Source of the DNA: Sphaerisporangium album
GTDB lineage: Bacteria; Actinomycetota; Actinomycetes; Streptosporangiales; Streptosporangiaceae
Direction of reading: 5' to 3'
Assembly: GCF_003323745.1 (NCBI RefSeq)
Contig: NZ_QOIL01000012.1
Location: 186,001-250,000 of the forward strand
DNA length: 64,000 nt
Both the position numbers and the translations under genes were made by a program. The notes beneath the pieces are model-generated. The model was not told the origin of the DNA and ran no database searches. It saw only the letters and a program-made list of their open reading frames with translations. Position 1 is the first letter of the stretch. Each line of letters opens with the position of its first letter. Shown here in pieces: positions 51,526 through 59,849 of this stretch.

Positions 51526-53091
51526 TCATTGGTCGACGAAGAGACCCTGACCGAAGCCCGCGCCCGTGCTGTCGTTGTTCGGCTGCACGATCACGTTGTC
51601 GCCGCGCTGCGGCACGCCGGCGACGGAGGGCTCACCGTCGACGGTGTACTGGTCGTCCGCGGTCCCTCGGTCGAGGAAGACGCCGACGCCCTGGTTGTTG
51701 CCGAACCCGAGGCTGCCGGCACGGGTGCTCGGAACCTGGATCGGGCCTATGAACTGGCCGGCGAACGCACCGTGGTAGTGGTCTGCGCCCGCGTCGTCCA
51801 GAAAGATCCCGGTGGCGCTTGCCACGTTCCCAGCCCCCTGGGTGAACCGCGGGATCCGGTCGCACAGCCCCTCGCCTTCGTCATCCCGCACACCGCCCGC
51901 CCCCTCGGTCTGGTTGGGAGCGTTCGGGTTGATCGCGGCGGGCATGTAGAAGCCGTAACCGTCATCGCCGGCCTCGTCACGAAGCACGCCGACGCCGCCG
52001 ACCAGCGCGAACCCCTGGCTGTTACGAACAGCGCCGTAGGTGTCGTCGCCCGCGCCGTCGGACAGTATGCCGACACCGAAGATGTGACCGGCGCCGAGCG
52101 AGCCCGTCTTGCCGGTGTAGGTGTCGTTGCCCTCCGCGTCACGCAGGATGCCCACGCCGAGGAATCCAGCGCCACCCGTCATCATCCGGCGGACCACCGG
52201 GTCGTTGGTGCACCCGGTGTCGTGGTCGGGGGTCTGCTTGACGCCGTAGACGTCGTTGCCCTGAATGTCGAGAAGGACCGCCGCGGCGGGGACGCAGTCG
52301 AGTGCCGTCAGCCCGGGGATCGCCCGCTGGCAGCCCTTGGCGGGCCCCGTACCGCGCAACCCGGTGACAGCGGAGCCGACGGGCGAGAAGTTCACGTCGA
52401 CCACGTTGCTACCGGCGTTGTTGGCATAGGTGTCGTTGCCGCCGACATCGAGGGTGAGAAGGTAGTCGTTGTCGTAACGATTGTCGCGACAGCCGCCGTC
52501 GACCCGCAGCACCGGCCAAATGTCGAGGTCGACCTGGCCGAGCGGCTGACAGCCGGGCGCGGCGGTGTCCGGCAGTTCGTCGAGCACGGCCAGTTCGAGC
52601 TCATTGGTGGACTGCCAGGCCGACTCACCGCAGAGCCGGATGCCGGTGTAGGCGGCGGGGTTCAGGCCACCGCCGGTCGCGAGCACCTGGGAGAGCAGAG
52701 CGGGCGGAATCGCCGAGAAGGCCGGCTTGGTGAGCCGGTAGCAGGTGAGCAGGTCGGTCAGCACGTTCGCCAGCCGCCCCGCCACTTGGGGCGACAGGTC
52801 CGCGCCGAGGATCTGCGCGGGGTTCTGGGCCAGTCCCAGCTCTGTGGACAGCGAGGAAGCGGCCTGGAACAGGGCCTGCTTCGGCACCGCGGGGAGCGCC
52901 CGGGTCGCCGTGGTAGTCCGCTCGTAGAGCTTTTCGTACGGCGCGACCTTCGCGCCGATCACCGGGCTGGCGCCGGTCACAGCCGCGGTGACGGTCCCGG
53001 CCGCCGAGGCGAGGGACGCGCCGGCGACCACCATCACGGCGGTGGCACCGACGCAGCCGAAAATGCGGACCAGGCGTCTCACATGATTCAT
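51526..53091 (-). CDS. secreted protein with seven DxxGxDxY repeats
   Basis: A 521-residue exported protein. The signal peptide runs from MNHVRRLVRIFGCVGATAVM to about SLASAA (31). A helical N-terminal part (about 40-150) and a Cys-containing middle precede seven copies of a turn pattern, for example LLTLDVGGNDTYAN, GVGILRDAEGNDTYTG, GVGILSDGAGDDTYGA, GVGVLRDEAGDDGYGF and ATGIFLDDAGADHYHG (about 211-484). The Asp/Asn/Gly turns look like calcium-binding or solenoid repeats. ATG 53091 has GGAG 6 bases upstream; a 16-codon upstream extension has no signal-peptide character. The function is unknown, probably wall- or surface-associated. Confidence 0.82.
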   Translation of the reverse strand: MNHVRRLVRIFGCVGATAVMVVAGASLASAAGTVTAAVTGASPVIGAKVAPYEKLYERTTTATRALPAVPKQALFQAASSLSTELGLAQNPAQILGADLSPQVAGRLANVLTDLLTCYRLTKPAFSAIPPALLSQVLATGGGLNPAAYTGIRLCGESAWQSTNELELAVLDELPDTAAPGCQPLGQVDLDIWPVLRVDGGCRDNRYDNDYLLTLDVGGNDTYANNAGSNVVDVNFSPVGSAVTGLRGTGPAKGCQRAIPGLTALDCVPAAAVLLDIQGNDVYGVKQTPDHDTGCTNDPVVRRMMTGGAGFLGVGILRDAEGNDTYTGKTGSLGAGHIFGVGILSDGAGDDTYGAVRNSQGFALVGGVGVLRDEAGDDGYGFYMPAAINPNAPNQTEGAGGVRDDEGEGLCDRIPRFTQGAGNVASATGIFLDDAGADHYHGAFAGQFIGPIQVPSTRAGSLGFGNNQGVGVFLDRGTADDQYTVDGEPSVAGVPQRGDNVIVQPNNDSTGAGFGQGLFVDQ

Positions 53092-53697
53092 GAGCGTCTC
53101 CACACGGTACGGGTGGGGTGACTGAGGCGACATTCCCACTAACCGCCTGCCGGCCAGGACAAACTCGCCGAGCGGGCATCGCGAGTCTCAATTCAATATC
53201 GTCACAGCCGTAAGGGAGATTTATGCGAGTCCTGACCAGCGGTTACTCGTACGAGTGGTCACGTCAAGACCGTCCGAAGCGGGGAGTAGGCGAAACCGGA
53301 CGTTTGTCCACAGCCATGACTTCTTGCATTGTTCGCCTGTTCAGATTGGTGCTCGCTTTCGCCTTGTCCATGGCCGGGTCCGAGAGAAAGAGGTTCGATT
53401 CCGTGCGCGACATTCCGATGCGGGTCGGCATCGGCCGAACCGCTGGTGCTCACGGTCGCCCAAGTCCACGAACTCACGGACGTGATCGAGCCGCGTTACC
53501 GGGGACGCCGGTGCTCCTGGTGACCTTCTGGACCGGCTTACGAAGGAATCGGGCACGAAAGCCGAAACAAGCCGGACGAAACGCGAGGCCTGGACTGCAC
53601 ATCTGGTGGCGGCGCCTGGTCGAACTTCAACTTCACCACTCTTGGGCAGACGGCCCGCCGGAATCCCCGGCGAGCCGTCGTGTGCGTTGTGCGGAGG
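53092..53697. other. 606-bp gap carrying an integrase relic
   Basis: The stretch lies between the repeat protein and the YncE/phosphatase operon and has lower GC than both. Apart from the tyrosine-recombinase fragment annotated separately, no gene is visible. Open frames covering the whole gap mix in and out of the integrase-like reading frame. Confidence 0.55.
53434..53550 (+). pseudogene. frameshifted fragment of a tyrosine recombinase (integrase)
   Basis: One frame gives AEPLVLTVAQVHELTDVIEP then RYRG (53434-53505), matching the start of the core domain of actinobacterial phage-type integrases, which read roughly PvLTvaQV..La..ippRYR. The expected continuation LLATFTGLRWGE appears in another frame as VLLVTFWTGLRRNRA (from 53511). 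A shift of reading frame near 53506-53510 therefore splits the gene, and the catalytic R..H-R..Y residues downstream are gone. It marks a decayed integrative element. Confidence 0.6.
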
Positions 53698-56571
53698 TCA
53701 GCCGTCGGATTCCGGCGACGGCAGGTAGCCACCGGGCACCTCGTCCGGGGTGAGGATCTTCTCCTCACCGGGGTAGGGCGTGGTCCAGTTGTGCGCCTGG
53801 TACCAGGTGAAGTGGTTCATCAGCGCGGGGTGGGCGAAGTCCGGGACCGCGTTCGACCCGCTGAGATGCTGCTCCTTCTGCCAGGCGGTCCAGACGTCGA
53901 TGACGTGCTGCGTCTCGGCGGGCACGGTCGACGCCGTGGCCTGCGCGGGAGCCACCGAGGCGCCCGCCGCGGCCGGGGTGTCGTTCCCGCAGGCCGGCGG
54001 GGTGGCCACGCCTTCGGTGAGCGGCACCTGGTTGGGCACCGCGTTGAACGGCGTGAAGTCGGGCTTGTCGGTGAAGGCCCGGCTCATCGGGGTGGCGGCG
54101 CTGTCCTTCTGGTTCATCGGCTTGATCCCGAGGATCTGCTCGATGGTGCGGACCATGGTGATCTGCGTGTAGTAGTGGCTGTCCACGGTGCCGTGCTGCG
54201 CCCAGGGGCTGATGATCTGCACGGGACCGCGCGCACCGTCGACGTGGTCGACGCCGTCCTGGGTGTCGTCCTCGATCACGAAGATCGCGGAGTCCTTCCA
54301 GTACTTGCTGTGCGAGATGGTGTCGACGATCTTGCCGACGGCCAGGTCGTTGTCGGCCACCTGCGCGACCGCGTTCGGCGCCCCACCGGTGTGGTCGCTG
54401 GAGAGCCAGAACATGTTGAGGTTGGCCGGGCCGTTGGCCTCGAAGTCACGCTTCCAGATCTGGTACCGGTAGATGTCCGGAATGTTGGTGTCGTACTTCG
54501 GGTAGTTGTGCACCGTGATCGCGTTGAGCGACGGGATCGGCGACTGGGTGTCCGTCTTGATGCTGGTGTCCTGGCCGGTCGCCTCCATGTTCCGGGCGTC
54601 GCAGTAGAACTTCTGCCACGACGAGCCGGGCGGCACGGTCAGGAACTGGGTGAACTCGCCGAAGTTGCGGGCGGTCTTGCCCGCGGCCTGCGCACCGGTC
54701 CACAGGAAGCCGGAACGCTGGTGGCCCAGCGCGTCGTCCTCCGTGTCGTAGCTGCGCTGGTACTCGCCGGCGGTGGACTCGGTGTACTCCGGGTTGTCGC
54801 CCTGCATCAGCCAGTTGTGGCCCTCGGCGGAGTTGGTGCCGATGTCGTAGGTGTTGTCGTACAGACCGAACTGACGCGCGAGCGCGTGCTGGTTCGGGGT
54901 GACCTTCTCCCCGAACTGCGCCAGCGTCGGGTCGCCGTTGCCGCGCGGGTCGTCGCCGAACACCTGGTCGTAGGAGCGGTTCTCCTTGACCAGCAGGAAG
55001 ACGTGCTTGATGGTCGAGGGGTCACCGAGGCGCTTGGGGACCGGCACGGCATGCTCGGGCTTGCCCTTGCCGTGCCCGTCGTCCTTGCCGTGGTCGTCGT
55101 TGCCGTGGTCGTCGTTGCCGTGACCGTGATCGTCGTTGCCCTTGCCGTGGTCGTCGTTGGCCTGCTTGACGTCGTTCTTGCCCCAGCCGTTCTGGGCGAA
55201 GACCGTCGCCGTGGACTTGGCGATCTCCCGGTCGTCCGGCAGCTTGAACCGAAGCAGCGAGCCGGTCGAGTCGTGGGTGTTGTGGCCCGTCGCCGGCGTG
55301 GTGCCGGCGCCCTTGTTGATCGTGCGCGTCGGGCCGCGCTCGCCGATGCCCCGGGTGTTGGTGACGACCACGTCGTCGCCGACCGTGGTCACCTCCTCCG
55401 GGTAGTAGTCCGTCGGGAGCAGGCCGACGAAGCTGACCGGCTCCTGCGGCCTGGTGTAGCGGTAGACGGCGATCGCGTTCGCCCGGCCGAGGGTGACCAG
55501 CAGGTGGCCGTCCTTGGTCAGGGTCACACCGTTCGGGGCGTAGCCGACCTGAGCCTCCGGCCACGGCTGGGTGGCGATCGTCTGGACGACCTTGTCGCGG
55601 TTCGTGTCGATCACCGAGACCTGGTCGTCGAACGTGTCGGTGACGAAGAGCACGCCGCGGGCGGCGTGCATCGCGGTCGGGTGCAGGCCGACCTCGATGG
55701 AGGCGACCGGAGCGGCCGTGTCGGCGACGTTGATCACGCTCACGGTACCGGTGGTCGTCGCACCCGTGACCGGGTTGGCCGGCACCTGGGTGCCGTAGGA
55801 GTTCATCGTCGTCTCGCCGGGCTTGGCCGGGCGGCCGCCCTCGTTGCTGACGTAGAGCTTGTCGCCGACCAGCGCCAGACCACGCGGCGCGGTGCCCACG
55901 GTCCAGCTCTGCTGGATCGCGCCGGTCGCGGCGTCGATCGCCACGACGCGGTTCTGCCCGTTGACGGCGGCGTACACGATCTTGCCGTCAGCGGAGAAGA
56001 CCGCCTGGGCCGGCAGCGCCCTCTTCGTGCCGTCCGCGGCGATGTTCACCAACGTCGGCGTGCCGAGGGTGCCGTCCGCGTTCACCGGGAAGCGGGTGAA
56101 GCCGTTGATCTGCGGGAGCCACAGGGTTTTGCCGTCCGGAGAATAGGCCGGCCCCTCCTGCCCGACGTTGTTGTTGGCGATGCGCACACCGGCGGTCGAG
56201 GCGGTCCCGGCCTGCTGCAGCACCTTGTAGTTCTGCAGGTCGACGATGGTCAGGGCGATCGACCGGTCGTTGGTGAGCGCCGCGAGGAAGCGGCCGTCCG
56301 GGCTGACCGTCGAGGCGAGCAGCTTGCCGTTGTCGACGAGCAGGCGCTCACCGATCGGCTTGATGACCTGGTCGCTGGCGAGTTGCAGGCCGGCCTTGTA
56401 CGTGGTGCCGACCAGGTTGGTGCCGAACACCTCGGTGGAGGCGTAGGCGATGCCCCCGCCGGCGACGGCGATGGCTGCGGTGCCGGCCGCGACCACGCGG
56501 ATCCGGCTGCCGGTGCGTCCGTCGAAGAGCGCGAGACGGCTCTTCGTAGCGCGCTGGCGCTTGACGTGCAT
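53698..56571 (-). CDS. membrane-anchored YncE-like beta-propeller fused to alkaline-phosphatase-fold esterase
   Basis: A 957-residue exported protein. An uncleaved anchor or signal (RIRVVAAGTAAIAVAGGGIA, about 24-44) is followed by a YncE-type beta-propeller (about 80-460, STVSPDGRFLAALTNDRSIA, VIDTNRDKVVQTIATQPWPE). A His/Asp/Gly/Asn-rich linker (about 469-507) leads to a phosphoesterase/alkaline-phosphatase-fold domain (about 515-880, HVFLLVKENRSYDQVFGDDP, FVIEDDTQDGVDHVDGARGP). The metal-ligand-rich ENRSYDQVFGD and EDDTQDGVDHVD match PF04185-like enzymes (phospholipase C/acid phosphatase). It is the last gene of an ABC-transporter operon, starting 3 bp after the permease stop. Confidence 0.9.
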   Translation of the reverse strand: MHVKRQRATKSRLALFDGRTGSRIRVVAAGTAAIAVAGGGIAYASTEVFGTNLVGTTYKAGLQLASDQVIKPIGERLLVDNGKLLASTVSPDGRFLAALTNDRSIALTIVDLQNYKVLQQAGTASTAGVRIANNNVGQEGPAYSPDGKTLWLPQINGFTRFPVNADGTLGTPTLVNIAADGTKRALPAQAVFSADGKIVYAAVNGQNRVVAIDAATGAIQQSWTVGTAPRGLALVGDKLYVSNEGGRPAKPGETTMNSYGTQVPANPVTGATTTGTVSVINVADTAAPVASIEVGLHPTAMHAARGVLFVTDTFDDQVSVIDTNRDKVVQTIATQPWPEAQVGYAPNGVTLTKDGHLLVTLGRANAIAVYRYTRPQEPVSFVGLLPTDYYPEEVTTVGDDVVVTNTRGIGERGPTRTINKGAGTTPATGHNTHDSTGSLLRFKLPDDREIAKSTATVFAQNGWGKNDVKQANDDHGKGNDDHGHGNDDHGNDDHGKDDGHGKGKPEHAVPVPKRLGDPSTIKHVFLLVKENRSYDQVFGDDPRGNGDPTLAQFGEKVTPNQHALARQFGLYDNTYDIGTNSAEGHNWLMQGDNPEYTESTAGEYQRSYDTEDDALGHQRSGFLWTGAQAAGKTARNFGEFTQFLTVPPGSSWQKFYCDARNMEATGQDTSIKTDTQSPIPSLNAITVHNYPKYDTNIPDIYRYQIWKRDFEANGPANLNMFWLSSDHTGGAPNAVAQVADNDLAVGKIVDTISHSKYWKDSAIFVIEDDTQDGVDHVDGARGPVQIISPWAQHGTVDSHYYTQITMVRTIEQILGIKPMNQKDSAATPMSRAFTDKPDFTPFNAVPNQVPLTEGVATPPACGNDTPAAAGASVAPAQATASTVPAETQHVIDVWTAWQKEQHLSGSNAVPDFAHPALMNHFTWYQAHNWTTPYPGEEKILTPDEVPGGYLPSPESDG

Positions 56572-56574
56572 GAG

Positions 56575-57930
56575 TCATTCCTTCGGGGTGCTTGCGAGCA
56601 GGTCGACGTTCCCGTCGAACTGCCACAGGGGGTTGGGTGCGTCTCCGGTCGGGGTGCGCACCTGGAAGTAGCCGTTGACCTCCTTCGGTCCGTCTCCGTC
56701 GGCGACGTACCGCCCGTCCGCGGTGACGTCGAGCTGGTAGATGGCGGTGCCCACGGCGGTGGCGCCGGGGAGGTGCCAGGACACGACGCACCGCCAGTCG
56801 TTGCCCGCTCCCTCGTCGACGACCCGGGAGCCGCCCTTGTCGCAGGACGCGGTGGCCCGCAGCTGGGCCTCGGTGACGTCGGGGCGATTCAGCTCCCGCG
56901 TCTGCAGCCGGTAGAGGTGGGCGTACGCCGTGGCGAGGGAGGCCTGCAGCTTCTCCTTGTCGATCCCCGAGCCCGTGGCCGGGGTCGCGCCGGCGATCAC
57001 GCCGACGGCGAGGGCGACCAGTGCGGCCAGCGGCAGGACCGCCGCCACGAGGACCTGCCGGCCCGACCCGTCGTAGGTCACGTCGGTGAAGTCGCGGCGC
57101 AGGAACAGGCGGTAGGCCAGCGCGGTGGCGATGACCGCCCATGCGAGGCTCACCACAAGGCCGACGAGGAGGGGACCCGCCTGCGCCGGGCTGGTGAAAA
57201 GCCCGCGCCAGGCGAGGAAGGCGTGGCTCGGCAGGGACAGTTGCACGGCCACCGGCAGCGGGAGCAGCTGCGCGAGCTGCAACACGAAGGCGAGGAGCGC
57301 GGGCATCAACAGCCCCATCGGGGAGCGGCCCAACGCGATCGAGCCGAGGAGGCCGACCGCGGCGAACGCCAGCGTCGGCGCCAGCGCGCAGGCCCACGCG
57401 AGCAGGACCGTGCCGGCCGCCTCCGCCGGGGCGAGGATATGGCCGTCCAGGCCGGCGAGCGGGTGGTCGCCCACCGCGGCCAGGCCGCCGGCGATTCCCG
57501 ACGCGGCCAGCCCGGCCACGAGCAGCAGGATCACGGTGAGGCTGGCAAGGGTCTTCGCCACGAAGATCCGCCGCGGGGAGCGCACCGCCACGAGCAGATG
57601 GCGCCATGTGCCCAGCCGGTCCTCGACGGCGAAGACGTCGCCGGCGACCAGCGCCGTCAGCAGCGGGAGCGCCCAGCTGCACGAGAAGTCCAGCACGACC
57701 AGCGACCCCGCCCAGCCGGTCGCGTTCATCCAGCGGCCGAAGACCGTGTCGGCGGGAAGCGAGCTCTGCAGGCTCACCGCGGCCACGAAGACCGCCGGGC
57801 CGATCCAGCAGGCCGCGATCAGCAGGCGGATCCGCCACTGGGAGAGCAGCTTGACCAGCTCGAACCGGTAGCCGTGCAGCACGGGCGCCGGCCGGGCGGC
57901 GGCCCTGGGTTCGGTGATGGTCGCGGTCAT
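56575..57930 (-). CDS. ABC transporter permease with extracytoplasmic C-terminal domain
   Basis: A 451-residue membrane subunit. Six or more membrane segments lie in residues 30-315 (LLIAACWIGPAVFVAAVSLQ; VLLAWACALAPTLAFAAVGL; VLVAAVLPLAALVALAVGVI). The remaining ~130 residues are soluble and probably outside the cell, with two cysteines (ATASCDKGG and NDWRCVVSWHLPG) that could form a disulfide, and VNGYFQVRTPTGDAPNPLWQ near the end. Its ATG overlaps the ATPase stop as ATGA, and it is followed at 3 bp by the phosphatase gene, so all three are coupled. Confidence 0.88.
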   Translation of the reverse strand: MTATITEPRAAARPAPVLHGYRFELVKLLSQWRIRLLIAACWIGPAVFVAAVSLQSSLPADTVFGRWMNATGWAGSLVVLDFSCSWALPLLTALVAGDVFAVEDRLGTWRHLLVAVRSPRRIFVAKTLASLTVILLLVAGLAASGIAGGLAAVGDHPLAGLDGHILAPAEAAGTVLLAWACALAPTLAFAAVGLLGSIALGRSPMGLLMPALLAFVLQLAQLLPLPVAVQLSLPSHAFLAWRGLFTSPAQAGPLLVGLVVSLAWAVIATALAYRLFLRRDFTDVTYDGSGRQVLVAAVLPLAALVALAVGVIAGATPATGSGIDKEKLQASLATAYAHLYRLQTRELNRPDVTEAQLRATASCDKGGSRVVDEGAGNDWRCVVSWHLPGATAVGTAIYQLDVTADGRYVADGDGPKEVNGYFQVRTPTGDAPNPLWQFDGNVDLLASTPKE

Positions 57931-58919
57931 CGCATGTCCTCCTGGTCTGCCTGGTCCTCCTGGTCGGTCCGCGCGGGCGGGGCGCCGGTCCCGGTCCCGG
58001 TCAGGGCCAGGAACGCGGCCTCCAGCGGCGCCACTACGGGCCCCAGCTCACGAAGCGCCACGCCGTCTCGCACCAGCCGCACGACGAGCTCGTCGACCGC
58101 CGGCACCGGCCCGCGGACCACCACGTCGGCGTCCGCCCGTTGACCGGGGTCGCGGGGCACCACGCGGAGCCCGGGCGTCTCCGACGCCAGCCGGTGGGCC
58201 TCCGCCGGGTCGGAGGTGACGAGCCGGTAGTCGAGCTCGCCGCTCTCGGCGGCGAGCTTGCTCAGCGGCCCCGAGAAGACGACCCGTCCGGTGGCGAGGA
58301 TGGTGACGTCGGAGCACAGGGCGGCGAGGTCGTCCATCCGATGGCTGGAGAGGACCACCGCGGTCCCGTCCGCGGCGAGTCCGGTGATGACGCGGTGCAC
58401 GTGGTGCTTGCCGGCGGGGTCCAGGCCGTTGGCCGGCTCGTCGAGGACGAGCAGGCGCGGCTTGGTGAGCAGCGCGGCGGCCAGCCCGAGCCGCTGGCGC
58501 ATTCCCAGTGAGAAGCCCCGGACACGGTCGTCGGCCACGTCGGTGAGCCCGACCTGCTCCAGCGCGTCGTCGACGTCGGCGGTGCCTCCGGCGTCGTACC
58601 GGCGCAGTGAGGCCAGGGCCGAGAGGTTCTGCCGAGCGGTGAGCGAGGGATAGAGCCCGGGTCCGTCCACGAAGCCCGCGACTCCGTCGGGTACGGCGAG
58701 CGTCCTCCCGACCGGCGTACCCAGGATCTCCAGGCGACCGCTGTCCGCGACCGCCAGGCCCAGCAGCAGGCCGAGGAGCGTCGTCTTGCCCGCGCCGTTC
58801 GGGCCGACCAGGCCGTGAACCTGCCCGCTCGCCACGTCGAGGTCGAGGCCGTCGAGTGCGACCACATCACCGAAGGACTTCGTGATCCCGCGAGCCCGGA
58901 CTGCGGAGGTCATGTGCAT
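57927..58919 (-). CDS. ABC transporter ATP-binding protein
   Basis: The 330-residue nucleotide-binding subunit that powers the adjacent permease. It has Walker A LVGPNGAGKTTLLG, the signature VRGFSLGMRQRLGLAAAL (FSLGMRQ in place of LSGGQ, usual for DrrA/CcmA-type exporters), Walker B LLVLDEPANGLDP and the switch His in VVLSSHRMDD. A C-terminal extension of about 100 residues resembles DUF4162. ATG 58919 has AAGGGAGA 5 bases upstream. It is the first gene of the operon, divergent from the GntR gene. Confidence 0.94.
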   Translation of the reverse strand: MHMTSAVRARGITKSFGDVVALDGLDLDVASGQVHGLVGPNGAGKTTLLGLLLGLAVADSGRLEILGTPVGRTLAVPDGVAGFVDGPGLYPSLTARQNLSALASLRRYDAGGTADVDDALEQVGLTDVADDRVRGFSLGMRQRLGLAAALLTKPRLLVLDEPANGLDPAGKHHVHRVITGLAADGTAVVLSSHRMDDLAALCSDVTILATGRVVFSGPLSKLAAESGELDYRLVTSDPAEAHRLASETPGLRVVPRDPGQRADADVVVRGPVPAVDELVVRLVRDGVALRELGPVVAPLEAAFLALTGTGTGAPPARTDQEDQADQEDMR

Positions 58920-59277
58920 GTCGGTCTCCCTTAGCTTGATCCTCAGCAAGAGCTGAACCTAGAGATCGCGGCTTGCCTCGGTGAGGCGCACAGCCGAACG
59001 TTGGGCGAACCTCACACAACCCGGCGATACGCCATATAAAGCACTGATACGTGACGTAAAACGTCGATATGCCACCCAACCGGCCAATATGCCCCTCAAC
59101 CCGGCGACCGCACTGGCCAACACGCTCGCACCCTGGATCTCACGTGGCTCAGGGCGACGGCCCGCGTAGATCACTGCGGCACACCCGGGGGACCTTGGCC
59201 GTCCCACCGATCCCGGGGCCCTGGGGGCCTTATGGGCTCTTAACGGGTGCCAGGAGACTAGGCAAACGGAGGGAACA
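58920..59277. promoter_or_regulatory. divergent ABC operon/gntR control region with operator-like repeats
   Basis: An A/T-richer island at 59020-59095 contains the inverted repeat GACGT-AAA-ACGTC (59053-59065), flanked by the direct repeats ATACGCCA (59027-59034), ATATGCCA (59067-59074) and ATATGCCC (59087-59094). This is a plausible binding area for the divergently encoded GntR protein. No gene is visible in the 358 bp. Confidence 0.45.
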
Positions 59278-59604
59278 ATGATCGAGTTCCATCTGGACGG
59301 CCGGTCCGGGGTCCCGCCGTATCTACAGCTGGTACAGCAGGCACGGCACGCGCCGCGGCTCGGCTTGTTGCGCGAGGGCGACCAGTTGCCGACGGTCAAG
59401 GACGTGGTGGCCGGCCTGGCGATCAACCCCAACACGGTGCTCAAGGCCTATCGCGAGCTCGAACACGAGGGCCTGGTGGCGGCTCGGCCGGGGGTGGGGA
59501 CGTTCGTGACCCGCACGCTGACCGACACGACGCCGGCCGCGCACAGCCCGCTGCGCAAGTGTGACTACCTGATCGTGCTCGCGACTCGCGGGTCCGGCCG
59601 CTGA
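59278..59604 (+). CDS. GntR-family (YtrA-type) transcriptional regulator, C-terminally shortened
   Basis: A 108-residue protein with a complete winged helix: PPYLQLVQQARHAPRLGLLR, EGDQLPTVKDVVAGLAINPN, TVLKAYRELEHEGLVAARPG and VGTFVTRTLTD. YtrA-type regulators normally continue with PLR plus a ~25-residue helical dimerisation tail (LR..LRRWL..AR.AGLD-like). Here the sequence changes after HSPLRK to unrelated CDYLIVLATRGSGR and stops, so the tail is lost. GGAGG lies 5 bases upstream of the ATG. It probably regulates the divergent ABC/phosphatase operon, if the truncated protein still works. Confidence 0.85.
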   Translation: MIEFHLDGRSGVPPYLQLVQQARHAPRLGLLREGDQLPTVKDVVAGLAINPNTVLKAYRELEHEGLVAARPGVGTFVTRTLTDTTPAAHSPLRKCDYLIVLATRGSGR

Positions 59605-59849
59605 TCGGTGAGACCCAGCCTGAGCTGGAGGCCGCTCATGCCGAACATCAGCGGTCGCCCCGTTGTGTCCAGGACCGCATATTCGAGAGGACTACCGGAC
59701 TCCAAACCAGTTAGCTCCCAGATCGCCAGTTCGCCCAGCACGGCCGGACGTGCGGGGGCTACGGGAATACCGGGAGTGCGGGCGCGCGGGCCTGGCCGCC
59801 GAGTGCGGCGATCCGCACGCCCGCGCCTCACAACTCGTTCATTGCGCAT
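59565..59849 (-). pseudogene. possible gene fragment abutting the truncated gntR
   Basis: A 94-codon frame whose last part, LGELAIWELTGLESGSPLEY, AVLDTTGRPLMFGMSGLQLR, looks more protein-like than the background, while its first 35 residues are Arg/Pro-rich. It has no ribosome-binding site and ends exactly where gntR loses its normal tail, so it may be the remnant of a gene joined to gntR by a deletion. I do not recognise the family; it may also be chance. Confidence 0.25.

Noticed and set aside
53680-58143. A 1487-codon open frame on the plus strand
   Set aside because: It is the exact antisense of the phosphatase and permease genes. Its translation is Val/Gly/Arg/Asp-rich without domains, a common artefact of high-GC codon usage.
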